Assembly: GCF_016741935.1 (NCBI RefSeq)
Contig: NZ_JAERRG010000009.1
Location: 62,001-126,000, forward strand
Reading direction: 5' to 3'
From: Streptomyces endocoffeicus
GTDB lineage: Bacteria; Actinomycetota; Actinomycetes; Streptomycetales; Streptomycetaceae
Length of the DNA stretch: 64,000 nucleotides
In this document: positions 51,197-58,916 of the stretch, in pieces
How the letters are laid out: each line of letters starts with the position of its first letter
How positions within the stretch are numbered: the first letter of the stretch is position 1
Program-made: the position numbers and the translations under genes
The notes under the pieces: generated by a model
What the model was told of the DNA's origin: nothing
What the model saw: the letters and a program-made list of their open reading frames with translations, nothing else
The model's database searches: none

Positions 51197-51202
51197 ATTG
51201 TA
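51197..51202 (-). promoter_or_regulatory. -10-like TACAAT for the O-methyltransferase gene
   Basis: TACAAT on the minus strand within an AT-rich patch, about 60 bp before the start codon. No -35 match at 17-18 bp. A short palindrome CGAA-GGTA-TTCG lies just upstream (51211-51222). Confidence 0.4.
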
Positions 51203-51280
51203 ACCATGTTCGAAGGTATTCGGGGGCCCGCTTTTTGTTCTCCGCGGCCGCCCGCCGATAGTCGACGAGCGGCCGCGGAA

Positions 51281-51302
51281 ACGGAATTAACCCCTCCTTA
51301 GG
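51281..51302 (-). terminator. Possible terminator of the pyrimidine-catabolism operon
   Basis: On the minus strand CCCCTTTTCCTAAGGAGGGG forms a weak hairpin followed by TTAATT, 47 bp after the LLM oxidoreductase stop. The T tract is short. A second inverted repeat, CCGCGGCCGC with its complement 17 nt away (51242-51278), lies beyond it. Confidence 0.4.
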
Positions 51303-51348
51303 AAAAGGGGCCATGCCTTGCCGGGGTGCGGCTGAAGCGGCGAGCCGG

Positions 51349-52350
51349 TCAGCCGGTGAGCGCGGGGATGACGTGCTCGCCGTACGCGTCGAGCGTGCGC
51401 TCCTTCGCGTCATGCATCGCGTAGACCGCGAACTGGCCGACCCCCAGCTCGCGCAGCCGCTCCAGCTTCTCGATATGCGCCTCGACCGGGCCCAGCAGAC
51501 AGAACCGGTCCACGATCTCGTCGGGCACGAACGCCGTGTCCGGGTTGCCGGCCCGGCCGTGGTGGGCGTAGTCGTACCCCTGCCGCCTCCTGATGTACGC
51601 GGTCAGGGACTCGGGCACGGCGCCGGAGTGCTCACCGTAGCGGGAGACCAGGTCGGCCACGTGGTTGCCGACCATGCCGCCGAACCAGCGGCACTGCTCA
51701 CGGGCGTGGTCCAGATCGTCGCCGACATACGCGGGGGCGGCGACGCAGATGGTGACCGCGTCCGGATCGCGCCCGGCCTCGGCGGCGGCGGAGCGCACCG
51801 CCTTGACCATCCACTCCGTCAGGAACGGGTCGGCGAGCTGCAGGATGAAGCCGTCGGCCTTCCGCCCGGCCAGCGCGAGCGCCTTGGGCCCGTACGCCGC
51901 CATCCACACCGGAAGCCTGCTGTCCTCGATCCAGGGGATGCGCATCGGGCTGCCGTCCACGACGGCCTCCCGGCCCTCCGCCAGATCGCGGATGGCGCCG
52001 ATGGCGTCCTCCAGCCGGGCGAGGGTGTTGGGCTTGCGCCCCGCCACCCGCAGCGCGGAGTCGCCACGGCCGATCCCGCAGACGGTGCGGTTGCCGTACA
52101 TCTCGTTGAGCGTGGCGAAGGTGGAGGCCGTCACCTCCCAGGTCCGGGTGGACGGATTGGTGACCATGGGACCGACGATCAGCCGCTCGGTCCGGGCCAG
52201 GATCTGGCTGTAGATGACGAACGGCTCCTGCCACAGCACGGCGGAGTCGAACGTCCAGCCGTAGCCGAAGCCATTGCGCTCGGCGCGGCGCATCAGCTCG
52301 ACGACGGCCGAGGCCGGTGGATCGGTCTGCAGCACGAGTCCGAAGTCCAT
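51349..52350 (-). CDS. LLM class F420-dependent oxidoreductase (TIGR03842-like)
   Basis: 333 residues from the ATG at 52350 with GGGAGCGAGC upstream. It is a luciferase-like barrel: FGLVLQTDPP, TVCGIGRGDSALRV and LPVWMAAYGPKALALAGRKADGFIL are conserved features of the F420 group. It uses F420 or FMN to oxidise or reduce an organic substrate. It is the last gene of an operon with dihydropyrimidinase, the aminotransferase and the ureidopropionase. From memory this subfamily co-occurs with pyrimidine catabolism, so it may act on a pyrimidine-derived compound. Gap to hydA is 14 bp. Confidence 0.88.
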   Translation of the reverse strand: MDFGLVLQTDPPASAVVELMRRAERNGFGYGWTFDSAVLWQEPFVIYSQILARTERLIVGPMVTNPSTRTWEVTASTFATLNEMYGNRTVCGIGRGDSALRVAGRKPNTLARLEDAIGAIRDLAEGREAVVDGSPMRIPWIEDSRLPVWMAAYGPKALALAGRKADGFILQLADPFLTEWMVKAVRSAAAEAGRDPDAVTICVAAPAYVGDDLDHAREQCRWFGGMVGNHVADLVSRYGEHSGAVPESLTAYIRRRQGYDYAHHGRAGNPDTAFVPDEIVDRFCLLGPVEAHIEKLERLRELGVGQFAVYAMHDAKERTLDAYGEHVIPALTG

Positions 52351-52364
52351 GCTCGCTCCCTGGG

Positions 52365-53765
52365 TCAGCTCAGGTACTGACAGGTGTCGCGGATGAGGAA
52401 CTGGCCGTGCCCGGCGCGTCCGGTGTACTCCCGCCGGTCGATGACGGGGACACCGCGCGAGAGCACGGTCTCGACCTGCCCGGTGATCTGCTTGCCCTCG
52501 TACGCCGAGTAGTCGACGTTCATGTGGTGGGTCTCGGCGGACAGGGTCTGCCGGGCCTCCGGGTCGTAGACGACGATGTCGGCGTCGGCCCCGGGCGCGA
52601 TGGTGCCCTTGCGCGGGTAGAGGCCGAACATCCTGGCCGGGGTGGCGCAGGCGATCTCGATCCAGCGGCGGCGGGAGATACGGCCGTCCACCACGGCCTG
52701 GTGGAGCAGGTCCATCCGGTGCTCCACGCCCGGCATACCGTTGGGGATCTTGGAGAAGTCGCCCCGGCCCAGCTCCTTCTGCCCGGTGAAGCAGAACGGG
52801 CAGTGGTCGGTGGAGACCACCTGGAGGTCGTTGGTCCGCAGCCCCCGCCACAGCGCGGCCTGGTGCTCGACGGGCCGCAGCGGGGTGGAGCAGACGTACT
52901 TGGCGCCCTCGAAGTCCGGTTCGGCGAGATTGTCCGTGGACAGGAACAGATACTGCGGACAGGTCTCGCCGAAGACCGGAAGCCCCAGGTCACGGGCGTG
53001 GATCAGCTCCGCGACGGCCTCCTCGGCCGATACGTGGACCACATACAGCGGGGCGCCGGCCACCCGGGCGAGCTGGATGGCGCGATGCGTCGCCTCCGAC
53101 TCCAGCAGCGCCTTGCGGACCTCACCGTGGTAGCGGGGGTCGGTCCTGCCCTCGGCCAGGGCCTGCTCCACCAGGACGTCGATGGCGATGCCGTTCTCGG
53201 CGTGCATCATGATCAGCCCGCCGTTGCCGGAGGCGCGCTGCATGGCCCGCAGGATCTGCCCGTCGTCGCTGTAGAAGACCCCCGGATAGGCCATGAACAG
53301 CTTGAAGCTGCTCACGCCCTCCCCCACCAGCAGATCCATCTCCTTGAGGGTGCTCTCGTTCACATCGGAGAGGATCATGTGGAAGCCGTAGTCGATGGCG
53401 CAGTTGCCGCGCGCCTTGAGGTGCCAGGCGTCCAGCCCCTCGCGCAGGGCGTGGCCCACGGTCTGTACGGCGAAGTCCACGATGGTGGTGGTGCCGCCCC
53501 AGGCCGCCGCCCGGGTGCCGGTCTCGAAGGTGTCGGAGGCGAAGGTGCCGCCGAACGGCATCTCCATATGGGTGTGCCCGTCGACCCCGCCCGGGATGAC
53601 GTACTTGCCGGTGGCGTCGATCGTACGGTCGGCGGTCCAGCCCTGGGTCCACTCGCTGCCGGGCGTGGCGAGGGCGGCGACCTTGCCGTCCTCGATCAGC
53701 ACATCGGCCGGGGTCTCCTCGGCGGCGGTGACGACCAGCCCGCCGCGGATCACGGTACGGGACAT
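52365..53765 (-). CDS. hydA: Dihydropyrimidinase (hydantoinase)
   Basis: 466 residues. The binuclear-metal site is complete: GGVDGHTHMEMPFGG, carbamylated lysine in SSFKLFMAYPG, MMHAENG and YVVHVSAEEA for histidines, and VVSTDHCPF for the aspartate. It hydrolyses dihydrouracil or dihydrothymine to N-carbamoyl-beta-amino acids (step 2 of reductive pyrimidine catabolism). The ATG at 53765 overlaps the aminotransferase stop by one base (TGATG), with AAGGAG 9 nt before it. The downstream LLM oxidoreductase follows after 14 bp. Length and motifs are normal. Confidence 0.95.
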   Translation of the reverse strand: MSRTVIRGGLVVTAAEETPADVLIEDGKVAALATPGSEWTQGWTADRTIDATGKYVIPGGVDGHTHMEMPFGGTFASDTFETGTRAAAWGGTTTIVDFAVQTVGHALREGLDAWHLKARGNCAIDYGFHMILSDVNESTLKEMDLLVGEGVSSFKLFMAYPGVFYSDDGQILRAMQRASGNGGLIMMHAENGIAIDVLVEQALAEGRTDPRYHGEVRKALLESEATHRAIQLARVAGAPLYVVHVSAEEAVAELIHARDLGLPVFGETCPQYLFLSTDNLAEPDFEGAKYVCSTPLRPVEHQAALWRGLRTNDLQVVSTDHCPFCFTGQKELGRGDFSKIPNGMPGVEHRMDLLHQAVVDGRISRRRWIEIACATPARMFGLYPRKGTIAPGADADIVVYDPEARQTLSAETHHMNVDYSAYEGKQITGQVETVLSRGVPVIDRREYTGRAGHGQFLIRDTCQYLS

Positions 53766-55135
53766 CAGCTCGCGCTCCTTCCGGACCGGGTGGTCTCCAG
53801 GCCGGTCTTGAGGGCTGCTTCGAGGATCTCCGCGCCCTCCTCGGCCTCGGCGACGGTGAGGCTGAGCGGCGGGGCGATCCGCAGCACGCTGGTGTTGTGC
53901 CCGCCGCCCTTGCCGATGAGCAGCCCGCCCTCCCGGGCTGCCTCCAGCACGGCGGACGCGCCCTCGGGGGACGGCTCGCCGGTGCCCGGGTCCACCAGCT
54001 CGATGCCGATCATCAGCCCCCGGCCGCGGACCTCGCGCACACCGTCCAGACCGGCGCAGGCGGCGCGCAGCCGCTCGATCAGCAGCCCGCCGACCCGGCG
54101 GGAGTTGCCCTGGAGATCGTGTTCGACCAGGTGGTTGAGGTTGGCCAGACCGGCGGCCATGGTGATGGGGCTGCCGCCGAAGGTGGAGATGGAATTGGCG
54201 CCCAGGCAGTTCATGACCTCGGCACGGGCCACGACACCGCCGATCGACATGCCGTTGCCGATGCCCTTGGCGAAGGTGAGGATGTCGGGCGGCCCGGAGC
54301 CGTCGTGCGCCTGCCAGCCCCAGAAGTGGTCGCCGCTGCGGCCCCAGCCGGTCTGCACCTCGTCGGTGATCCACAGGATCCCGTGCCGGTCGAGCACCTC
54401 GCGGAAGGCGGCGAACAGCCCGTCGGGCGGGGAGGTGAAGCCGCCGACGCCCTGGATCGGCTCGGCGATCAGCGCGGCGACATTGCCGTGCGCCTGGCCG
54501 AGTACGTCCTCCAGGTCGGCCACGCACGCCTTGATGAACTCGCCGTCGGACAGCCCGGCGAACGGCCCCCGGGTGCGCACCGCGCCGTGCACGTACAGCG
54601 TCTGCAACGGGGACAGGCTGGTCGGCGACCAGCCGCGGTTGCCGGTGATGCCGACGGTCGAGAAGGAGCGGCCGTGATAGCTGTTGCGCATCGCCAGGAT
54701 CTGGTTGGAGCGACGGTAGGTCGTGGCGAGCAACAGGGCCGTGTCATTGGCCTCGGTGCCGGAGGTGGTGAAGAAGACCCGCGCGTCCGGGATGCCCGAC
54801 AGCGCGGCGACCCGCTCGGCCAGGTCGACCATGGGCCGGTCGAGGTAGAGCGTCGAGGTGTGCAGGATCCGGCCGGCCTGCTCGCTGATCGCCTTGGTGA
54901 CCTCGGGGAGGGCGTGGGCGGTCATCGTGGTGAGGATGCCGCCGAAGAAGTCGAGGTAGCGATTGCCCTCGGCGTCCCAGACATGGCGTCCCTCGCCGTG
55001 GGTGATCTCGATGGGGCGCTGGTAGTAGACGGCGAGCCAGTCGGGGAGTACGGCCTGGTGGCGGGCGTGGAGGGTGGCGTGGGGGCCGCTTTTCGCGTCG
55101 TTGATGCCTTTGACGTCGTTGATGTCGCCGATCAC
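53765..55135 (-). CDS. Class III (omega) aminotransferase, probably beta-alanine/beta-aminoisobutyrate
   Basis: 456 residues from a GTG at 55135 that overlaps the ureidopropionase stop by 4 bp (GTGA). The PLP lysine lies in LTFAKGIGNGMSIGG, with TTSGTEANDTALLLATTY and NSYHGRS for cofactor binding and the ITDEVQTGWGR aspartate. Class III enzymes use beta-alanine or gamma-aminobutyrate with pyruvate or 2-oxoglutarate. Its position makes it the step after ureidopropionase, turning beta-alanine or beta-aminoisobutyrate into a semialdehyde; specificity is inferred. Coupling at both ends shows a tight operon. Confidence 0.92.
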   Translation of the reverse strand: MIGDINDVKGINDAKSGPHATLHARHQAVLPDWLAVYYQRPIEITHGEGRHVWDAEGNRYLDFFGGILTTMTAHALPEVTKAISEQAGRILHTSTLYLDRPMVDLAERVAALSGIPDARVFFTTSGTEANDTALLLATTYRRSNQILAMRNSYHGRSFSTVGITGNRGWSPTSLSPLQTLYVHGAVRTRGPFAGLSDGEFIKACVADLEDVLGQAHGNVAALIAEPIQGVGGFTSPPDGLFAAFREVLDRHGILWITDEVQTGWGRSGDHFWGWQAHDGSGPPDILTFAKGIGNGMSIGGVVARAEVMNCLGANSISTFGGSPITMAAGLANLNHLVEHDLQGNSRRVGGLLIERLRAACAGLDGVREVRGRGLMIGIELVDPGTGEPSPEGASAVLEAAREGGLLIGKGGGHNTSVLRIAPPLSLTVAEAEEGAEILEAALKTGLETTRSGRSAS

Positions 55136-55974
55136 GGCTGCACCAGCCCCTCGTAGGCGTCGGGCCGCCGGTCCCGGTAGAACGCCCACTGCTGGCGCAC
55201 CTCGTCGATCAGGCCGAAGTCGAGGTCGCGGACGATCAGCTCCTCCTTCCTGTCACTGGCCACATCGCCGACGAACTGGCCGCGCGGATCGACGAAGTAG
55301 CTGGTGCCGTAGAAGTCGTTGTCGCCGTACTCCTCGGTGCCGACGCGGTTGATCGCGGCGATGAAGTACTCATTGGCGACGGCCGCGGCGGGCTGCTCCA
55401 GCTGCCAGAGGTAGGCCGACAGGCCGCGGGAGGTGGCCGACGGGTTGTAGACCAGCTGCGCCCCGGCCAGGCCCAGCTCGCGCCAGCCCTCGGGGAAGTG
55501 GCGGTCGTAGCAGATGTACACCCCGACCTTGCCCACGGCGGTGTCGAACACCGGCCAGCCCAGGTTTCCCGGCTTGAAGTAGTACTTCTCCCAGAACCCC
55601 TTGACCTGCGGAATGTGGTGCTTGCGGTACTTGCCGAGATAGCTGCCGTCCGCGTCGATCACGGCGGCGGTGTTGTAGTAGAAGCCGGACTGCTCGAGCT
55701 CGAAGACGGGGACGACGATCACCATCCCGGTCTCCCGGGCCAGCTCCCGCATCCGCCGCACGGTCGGCCCGTCCGGCACCGCCTCCGCCCACCGGTAGTG
55801 TTCCGCCTCCTGCACCTGGCAGAAGTACGGCGCGTTGAACACCTCCTGGAAGCCGATCACCTTGGCGCCCTGAGCGGCCGCCTCCCGGGCGTGTTCCTCA
55901 TGCTTCGCGATCATCGATTCGGTATCGCCGGTCCAGGTGGCCTGGACGAGGGCGGCACGTACGAGGTTGGCCAT
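55132..55974 (-). CDS. Beta-ureidopropionase (nitrilase-superfamily N-carbamoyl-beta-amino-acid amidohydrolase)
   Basis: 280 residues. The nitrilase triad is E44 (IGFQEVFN), K118 (YRKHHIP) and C155 (VYICYDRHFPEG). The sequence keeps GFYYNTAAVIDADG and RGLSAYLWQLEQPAAAVANEYF, typical of the Nit branch with ureidopropionase/N-carbamoylputrescine activity. With hydA next door, N-carbamoyl-beta-alanine is the best substrate. First gene of the operon: the ATG at 55974 has GAGGAG 6 nt upstream and the promoter below. N-carbamoylputrescine amidase cannot be excluded by sequence alone. Confidence 0.92.
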   Translation of the reverse strand: MANLVRAALVQATWTGDTESMIAKHEEHAREAAAQGAKVIGFQEVFNAPYFCQVQEAEHYRWAEAVPDGPTVRRMRELARETGMVIVVPVFELEQSGFYYNTAAVIDADGSYLGKYRKHHIPQVKGFWEKYYFKPGNLGWPVFDTAVGKVGVYICYDRHFPEGWRELGLAGAQLVYNPSATSRGLSAYLWQLEQPAAAVANEYFIAAINRVGTEEYGDNDFYGTSYFVDPRGQFVGDVASDRKEELIVRDLDFGLIDEVRQQWAFYRDRRPDAYEGLVQP

Positions 55975-55994
55975 GATGAGCTCCTCAACCTGTG

Positions 55995-56053
55995 TCTACG
56001 CACGTAGAATCCGGGCTGTGAAGAACGTAAGAGCGCACTGACCACTCTGGCAA
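55995..56053 (-). promoter_or_regulatory. Promoter and palindromic operator of the pyrimidine-catabolism operon
   Basis: On the minus strand TTGCCA (56053-56048), 18-bp spacer, TACGTT (56029-56024). Downstream of the predicted start is the palindrome TCTACG-CA-CGTAGA (55995-56008) with perfect 6-bp arms, 21 bp before the start codon. A repressor there would block elongation or initiation. No regulator gene is adjacent in the window, so the binding protein is unknown; GntR and TetR types use sites of this size. Confidence 0.6.
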
Positions 56054-56150
56054 TACCGCCGCCGTTACTCAACGAAGACGATCACGTTTCGTGTTTTATC
56101 GGGTCTTGGATTCGGGTGGGAGCGGGGCGCTCGGGCTTCTCGGCTCGTAT

Positions 56151-56531
56151 GGGTGCGGGTTTCGTCTCGCGCCTTCGGCGCAATTGAGCAGCGGCGGCGG
56201 GGGTGGGGGGCGCGGCGCCGCCGCCGGGCGCCGGGGCGACGGATGCGGGCGCCGGTGGCGGCTTCGCCGGACGGGAGCTGGGGGCGGTGCCGGACAGCGC
56301 GAGGGGTTGGGGTACCCCTCCCGAAAACGTTTGACAAATTAGTTGCTTCAGATCAAGCGTTTTTTCGGGGGGTACCCGGAGGGGCCGTCCGGCATCGGCC
56401 TCAGCTCCCGGGCACAGATGCCGCCACCGGCGCCCGCGCCCACCGGCCCGGCGCCCGGCGACGCGGCGCGCGCCCCCACCCCCTGCCCCGCTGCTCAATT
56501 GCGCCGAAGGCGCGAAACGAAACCCGCACCC
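56151..56531. repeat. 381-bp imperfect inverted repeat (near-palindrome), about 170-180-bp arms
   Basis: The left arm starts GGGTGCGGGTTTCGTCTCGC at 56151; the reverse complement of the right arm, ending at 56531, starts GGGTGCGGGTTTCGTTTCGC. Both continue through CGCCTTCGGCGCAATTGAGC, GGGCGCCGG and GGTACCCC to ACG(T/C)TTGA near the centre. The loop is about 17-18 nt, AT-rich, near 56341. Arms also contain the hairpin GCGCCTTCGGCGC. Substitutions are scattered. It could be a MITE, a pair of inverted repeat elements, or a cruciform/bidirectional terminator. No flanking direct repeat or transposase is evident. Confidence 0.85.
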
Positions 56532-56555
56532 GACCACGCCGACCACGCCAAACCC

Positions 56556-58319
56556 TCAGGCGAGGCCGGGGACACCTGGCAGGCGCGCGGCGCGGAGGGC
56601 GTGGGCCAGATCGTGGTGGGTGCTGGAGGAAACCTCGGCGGCCACGTCGAGCAGCAGGGGCACCAGCGTGGCGGGATCCTCGGCCGCCGCTCGCGCCGCG
56701 TCCTCCGGCGTACGGGCCCGTACGAGCGCTTCCAGCAGGAACGCGGCCCTGCCCGGAGCGCCCGCCGCGAGGAGCGCCTTCGCGGTGTGGGCCACCTCGG
56801 GGACGGGGCGCGAGACGCTCTGCCGTAGCAGCCCCTCGCCGTCGGCCTCGCGGTCCGCCGCGACCAGCGCCTCGGCGGCCGCGGCGAGCTGTGCGGGCGG
56901 CAGGCACGCCGTCTCCCACAGCAGCGTGGACACGTCGGCCCCGAGTCCGGCTCGCTCCAGTTCCTCCGCGAGCACCGGCAGCCACGCGGCGGGCCAGACG
57001 GCGGCCTCGTACAGCACGACATGGGCCTCGCCGGAGCGGCCCTCCGCCCGGAGCCGGCCCAGCCGCGCGACCGCCTCCTGGGCGGCACGCCGCGCCGCCG
57101 CACGCTCCGCCGCCTCGCGGGCAAGCCGCCGCCCGTCGTCCGCCACCCTGTCCCGCTTACGACCCCTGCCACCGTCCTGGCCGTCGTAGGCCCCGGCGAA
57201 CCGCGCCCCACGCGGGGTCACCGGGGTCACACGGGCCTCGGTTCCGTTCTCCGCCGAGGGAGGCACGGGCGGGGCCAGCGTCGGTGCCACCGCGGCGCCC
57301 TCATCCCCCGCCCCCGCGAACCGCGCCCCGCGAGGTCGCGGAGCCGCGTCCGCCTCCTCCACCCCCGCGAACCGCGCCCCGCGAGGCCGAGGCCGCGCGG
57401 GGGCAGGAGTGTGCTGGGCGGTAACCGGGCCGGGGGACGCCGCCGAGGGCTGCGCGGGCTCCTCGCCCCCGGCGACCGCCGGCTCGCCGGCCGGCCCGGC
57501 CGATGCCGGGTCGCGCGCGGCGTGCCCGAGTGGCGCGAGGCCGCGGCCGGTGGCCACCTCCGCGCCGCCACCGCCCTCCCGCGCGACGTGCCCGAGTGGC
57601 GTGGTGCCGGGGCCGGTGGCCACCTCCGCGTTGCCGCCGCCTTCCCCTTCGTACGCCACCCCTTCGTACGCCACCGCTTCGTACGCCACCGCGAACCCCG
57701 CCCCCTGCGGATGCCCTGCCCGACCGGCCCCGTCCCAGGCGGGCCCAGCGGCACTCGCGAGGGTGCCCGGGGGCCTCGCCGCCACGGCATCCGGGGGCGG
57801 CGCGGGACGGGACACACCCGGAAGCGCGGCCAGGCGGGCGTGGAGTTCTTCCGCGCGGGCGGTGGCGCGCTGGTAGTCGTCGTGGGCCCAGGCCAGTTCC
57901 GCGGCGAAGCGGTGCCGGGCGGCCGGGTCCTCGGCGGTGGTCAGGGCCGACCGGAGGTCGGTTGCGCGTTGGGCGGCGCCCCGGCGTTGGCGGAGCATGC
58001 CGTCCAGGCGGTCCCGGAGGGCCTCGCGGCGGCCGGGCCCGGCGTCGTGGGCCGCGACCGAGGCTCGATAGAGGGTCGCCGCGCGGGACGCGGCCACCTG
58101 GGCGGCACCGGGGCCGTGCTGGGCGGAGAGGTCCTGCAGCAGGGACTGGACGAGGTCCCACGGCGGGACCTCGAGGCCGTCGAGACAGGCCCGCAGCCCG
58201 TCCGGGTCGCGCAGGGCGAAGACGCCGTACCAGCCCGCCCCCGCGTCCAGCCGTCTCGTCAGCTCCCGCAGATACGTCGCGAACTCCTCGACCTCGGCCG
58301 GGAGTTCCCCGCTCGCCAT
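56556..58319 (-). CDS. Large hypothetical protein with PRGARFAG repeats (UL36-annotation type)
   Basis: 587 residues from the ATG at 58319, with GGGGAGGGG upstream. The N-terminal 160 residues are helical (EVEEFATYLRELTRRLDAGAGWYGVFALRDPDGL... then coiled-coil-like ATRAEELHARL). The middle is disordered, with repeated blocks PRGARFAG at three places (DNA about 57197, 57312 and 57365). The C-terminal about 200 residues are helical repeats rich in Ala (LAEELERAGLGADVSTLLWETACLP, VAHTAKALLAAGAPGRAAFLLEALV). I do not recognise a function; similar Streptomyces proteins are often annotated only by their tegument-like low complexity. Stands between the dyad element and the MarR operon. Confidence 0.75.
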   Translation of the reverse strand: MASGELPAEVEEFATYLRELTRRLDAGAGWYGVFALRDPDGLRACLDGLEVPPWDLVQSLLQDLSAQHGPGAAQVAASRAATLYRASVAAHDAGPGRREALRDRLDGMLRQRRGAAQRATDLRSALTTAEDPAARHRFAAELAWAHDDYQRATARAEELHARLAALPGVSRPAPPPDAVAARPPGTLASAAGPAWDGAGRAGHPQGAGFAVAYEAVAYEGVAYEGEGGGNAEVATGPGTTPLGHVAREGGGGAEVATGRGLAPLGHAARDPASAGPAGEPAVAGGEEPAQPSAASPGPVTAQHTPAPARPRPRGARFAGVEEADAAPRPRGARFAGAGDEGAAVAPTLAPPVPPSAENGTEARVTPVTPRGARFAGAYDGQDGGRGRKRDRVADDGRRLAREAAERAAARRAAQEAVARLGRLRAEGRSGEAHVVLYEAAVWPAAWLPVLAEELERAGLGADVSTLLWETACLPPAQLAAAAEALVAADREADGEGLLRQSVSRPVPEVAHTAKALLAAGAPGRAAFLLEALVRARTPEDAARAAAEDPATLVPLLLDVAAEVSSSTHHDLAHALRAARLPGVPGLA

Positions 58320-58436
58320 GGCCACCCCTCCCCCTCGGACGATGGACGATGCACAACCCGAGGCCACGCATTGGACACCCTGCGTGTTACGGGACCGGTT
58401 ACGGCTGTGCTACGGGCGCTTTTCCTACTCCGCACA

Positions 58437-58478
58437 CGACAGCCAAACTTGCAAGTTTGGCTGTCGATTTCCTATGCT
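58437..58478 (+). promoter_or_regulatory. marR promoter and perfect 30-bp operator
   Basis: CGACAGCCAAACTTG (58437-58451) is followed directly by its exact reverse complement (58452-58466). Within it TTGCAA (58449-58454) is a -35; 18 bp later TATGCT (58473-58478) is a -10, 6 nt before the ATG at 58485, so the transcript is probably leaderless. The core AAACTTGCAAGTTT is a typical MarR-type site, so autoregulation with the downstream MFS gene is expected. Confidence 0.75.
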
Positions 58479-58484
58479 TCAACC

Positions 58485-58916
58485 ATGACCCCGCATGATC
58501 CAACGCACCTCGCCGTCGACCTCGCCGGCGTCGTCACCCAGCTGATGCGCCGCATGCGGGCGGCCTCCTCGCAGGGGGCGCTCACCCCCTCCCAGCGCGC
58601 CGTGCTCAGTCGGCTCTACAACGAAGGGCCGACGACCACCGCCGCGCTGGCCCGCGCCGAGCTCGTCCGGCCGCAGTCGATGCGCATGATCCTGGCGGCG
58701 CTGGAGGAGCAGGAGCTGGTGGAGCGGGCCCCGCATCCGACCGACGGACGGCAGGTGGTCTTCTCGAGCACCGAGCGGGGGCGGCAGGCGATCGCGTCCG
58801 TACGGCAGGCCAAGCAGAGCTGGCTGCTGGACGCGCTCGACACCCGCCTCGACGCCGATGAGCGCCGCACCCTCGCCGAGGCCACCGACCTGCTGAAGCG
58901 ACTGGTCCAGGAATGA
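58485..58916 (+). CDS. MarR-family transcriptional regulator
   Basis: 143 residues with the winged helix: LTPSQRAVLSRLYNEGPTTTAALARAELVRPQSMRMILAALEEQELVERAPHPTDGRQVVFSSTERG. The wing (HPTDGRQV) and the DxR-type end are intact. MarR proteins are ligand-released repressors of efflux genes. The overlapping MFS gene (4-bp ATGA) and the 30-bp palindrome upstream show that it probably represses its own operon. The ligand is unknown. Start at 58485 fixed by the -10 spacing. Confidence 0.94.
   Translation: MTPHDPTHLAVDLAGVVTQLMRRMRAASSQGALTPSQRAVLSRLYNEGPTTTAALARAELVRPQSMRMILAALEEQELVERAPHPTDGRQVVFSSTERGRQAIASVRQAKQSWLLDALDTRLDADERRTLAEATDLLKRLVQE

Larger units (their letters stand above)
55975..56555. 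other. 581-bp gene-free stretch: operon promoter plus giant near-palindrome
   Basis: Between the ureidopropionase start and the PRGARFAG protein stop there is no credible gene. It holds the pyrimidine operon promoter and operator (55995-56053) and the long inverted repeat (56151-56531). Confidence 0.7.

Noticed and set aside
56151..56531. IS element or transposon with transposase
   Set aside because: No open frame with transposase motif and no clear target duplication; listed only as an inverted repeat.
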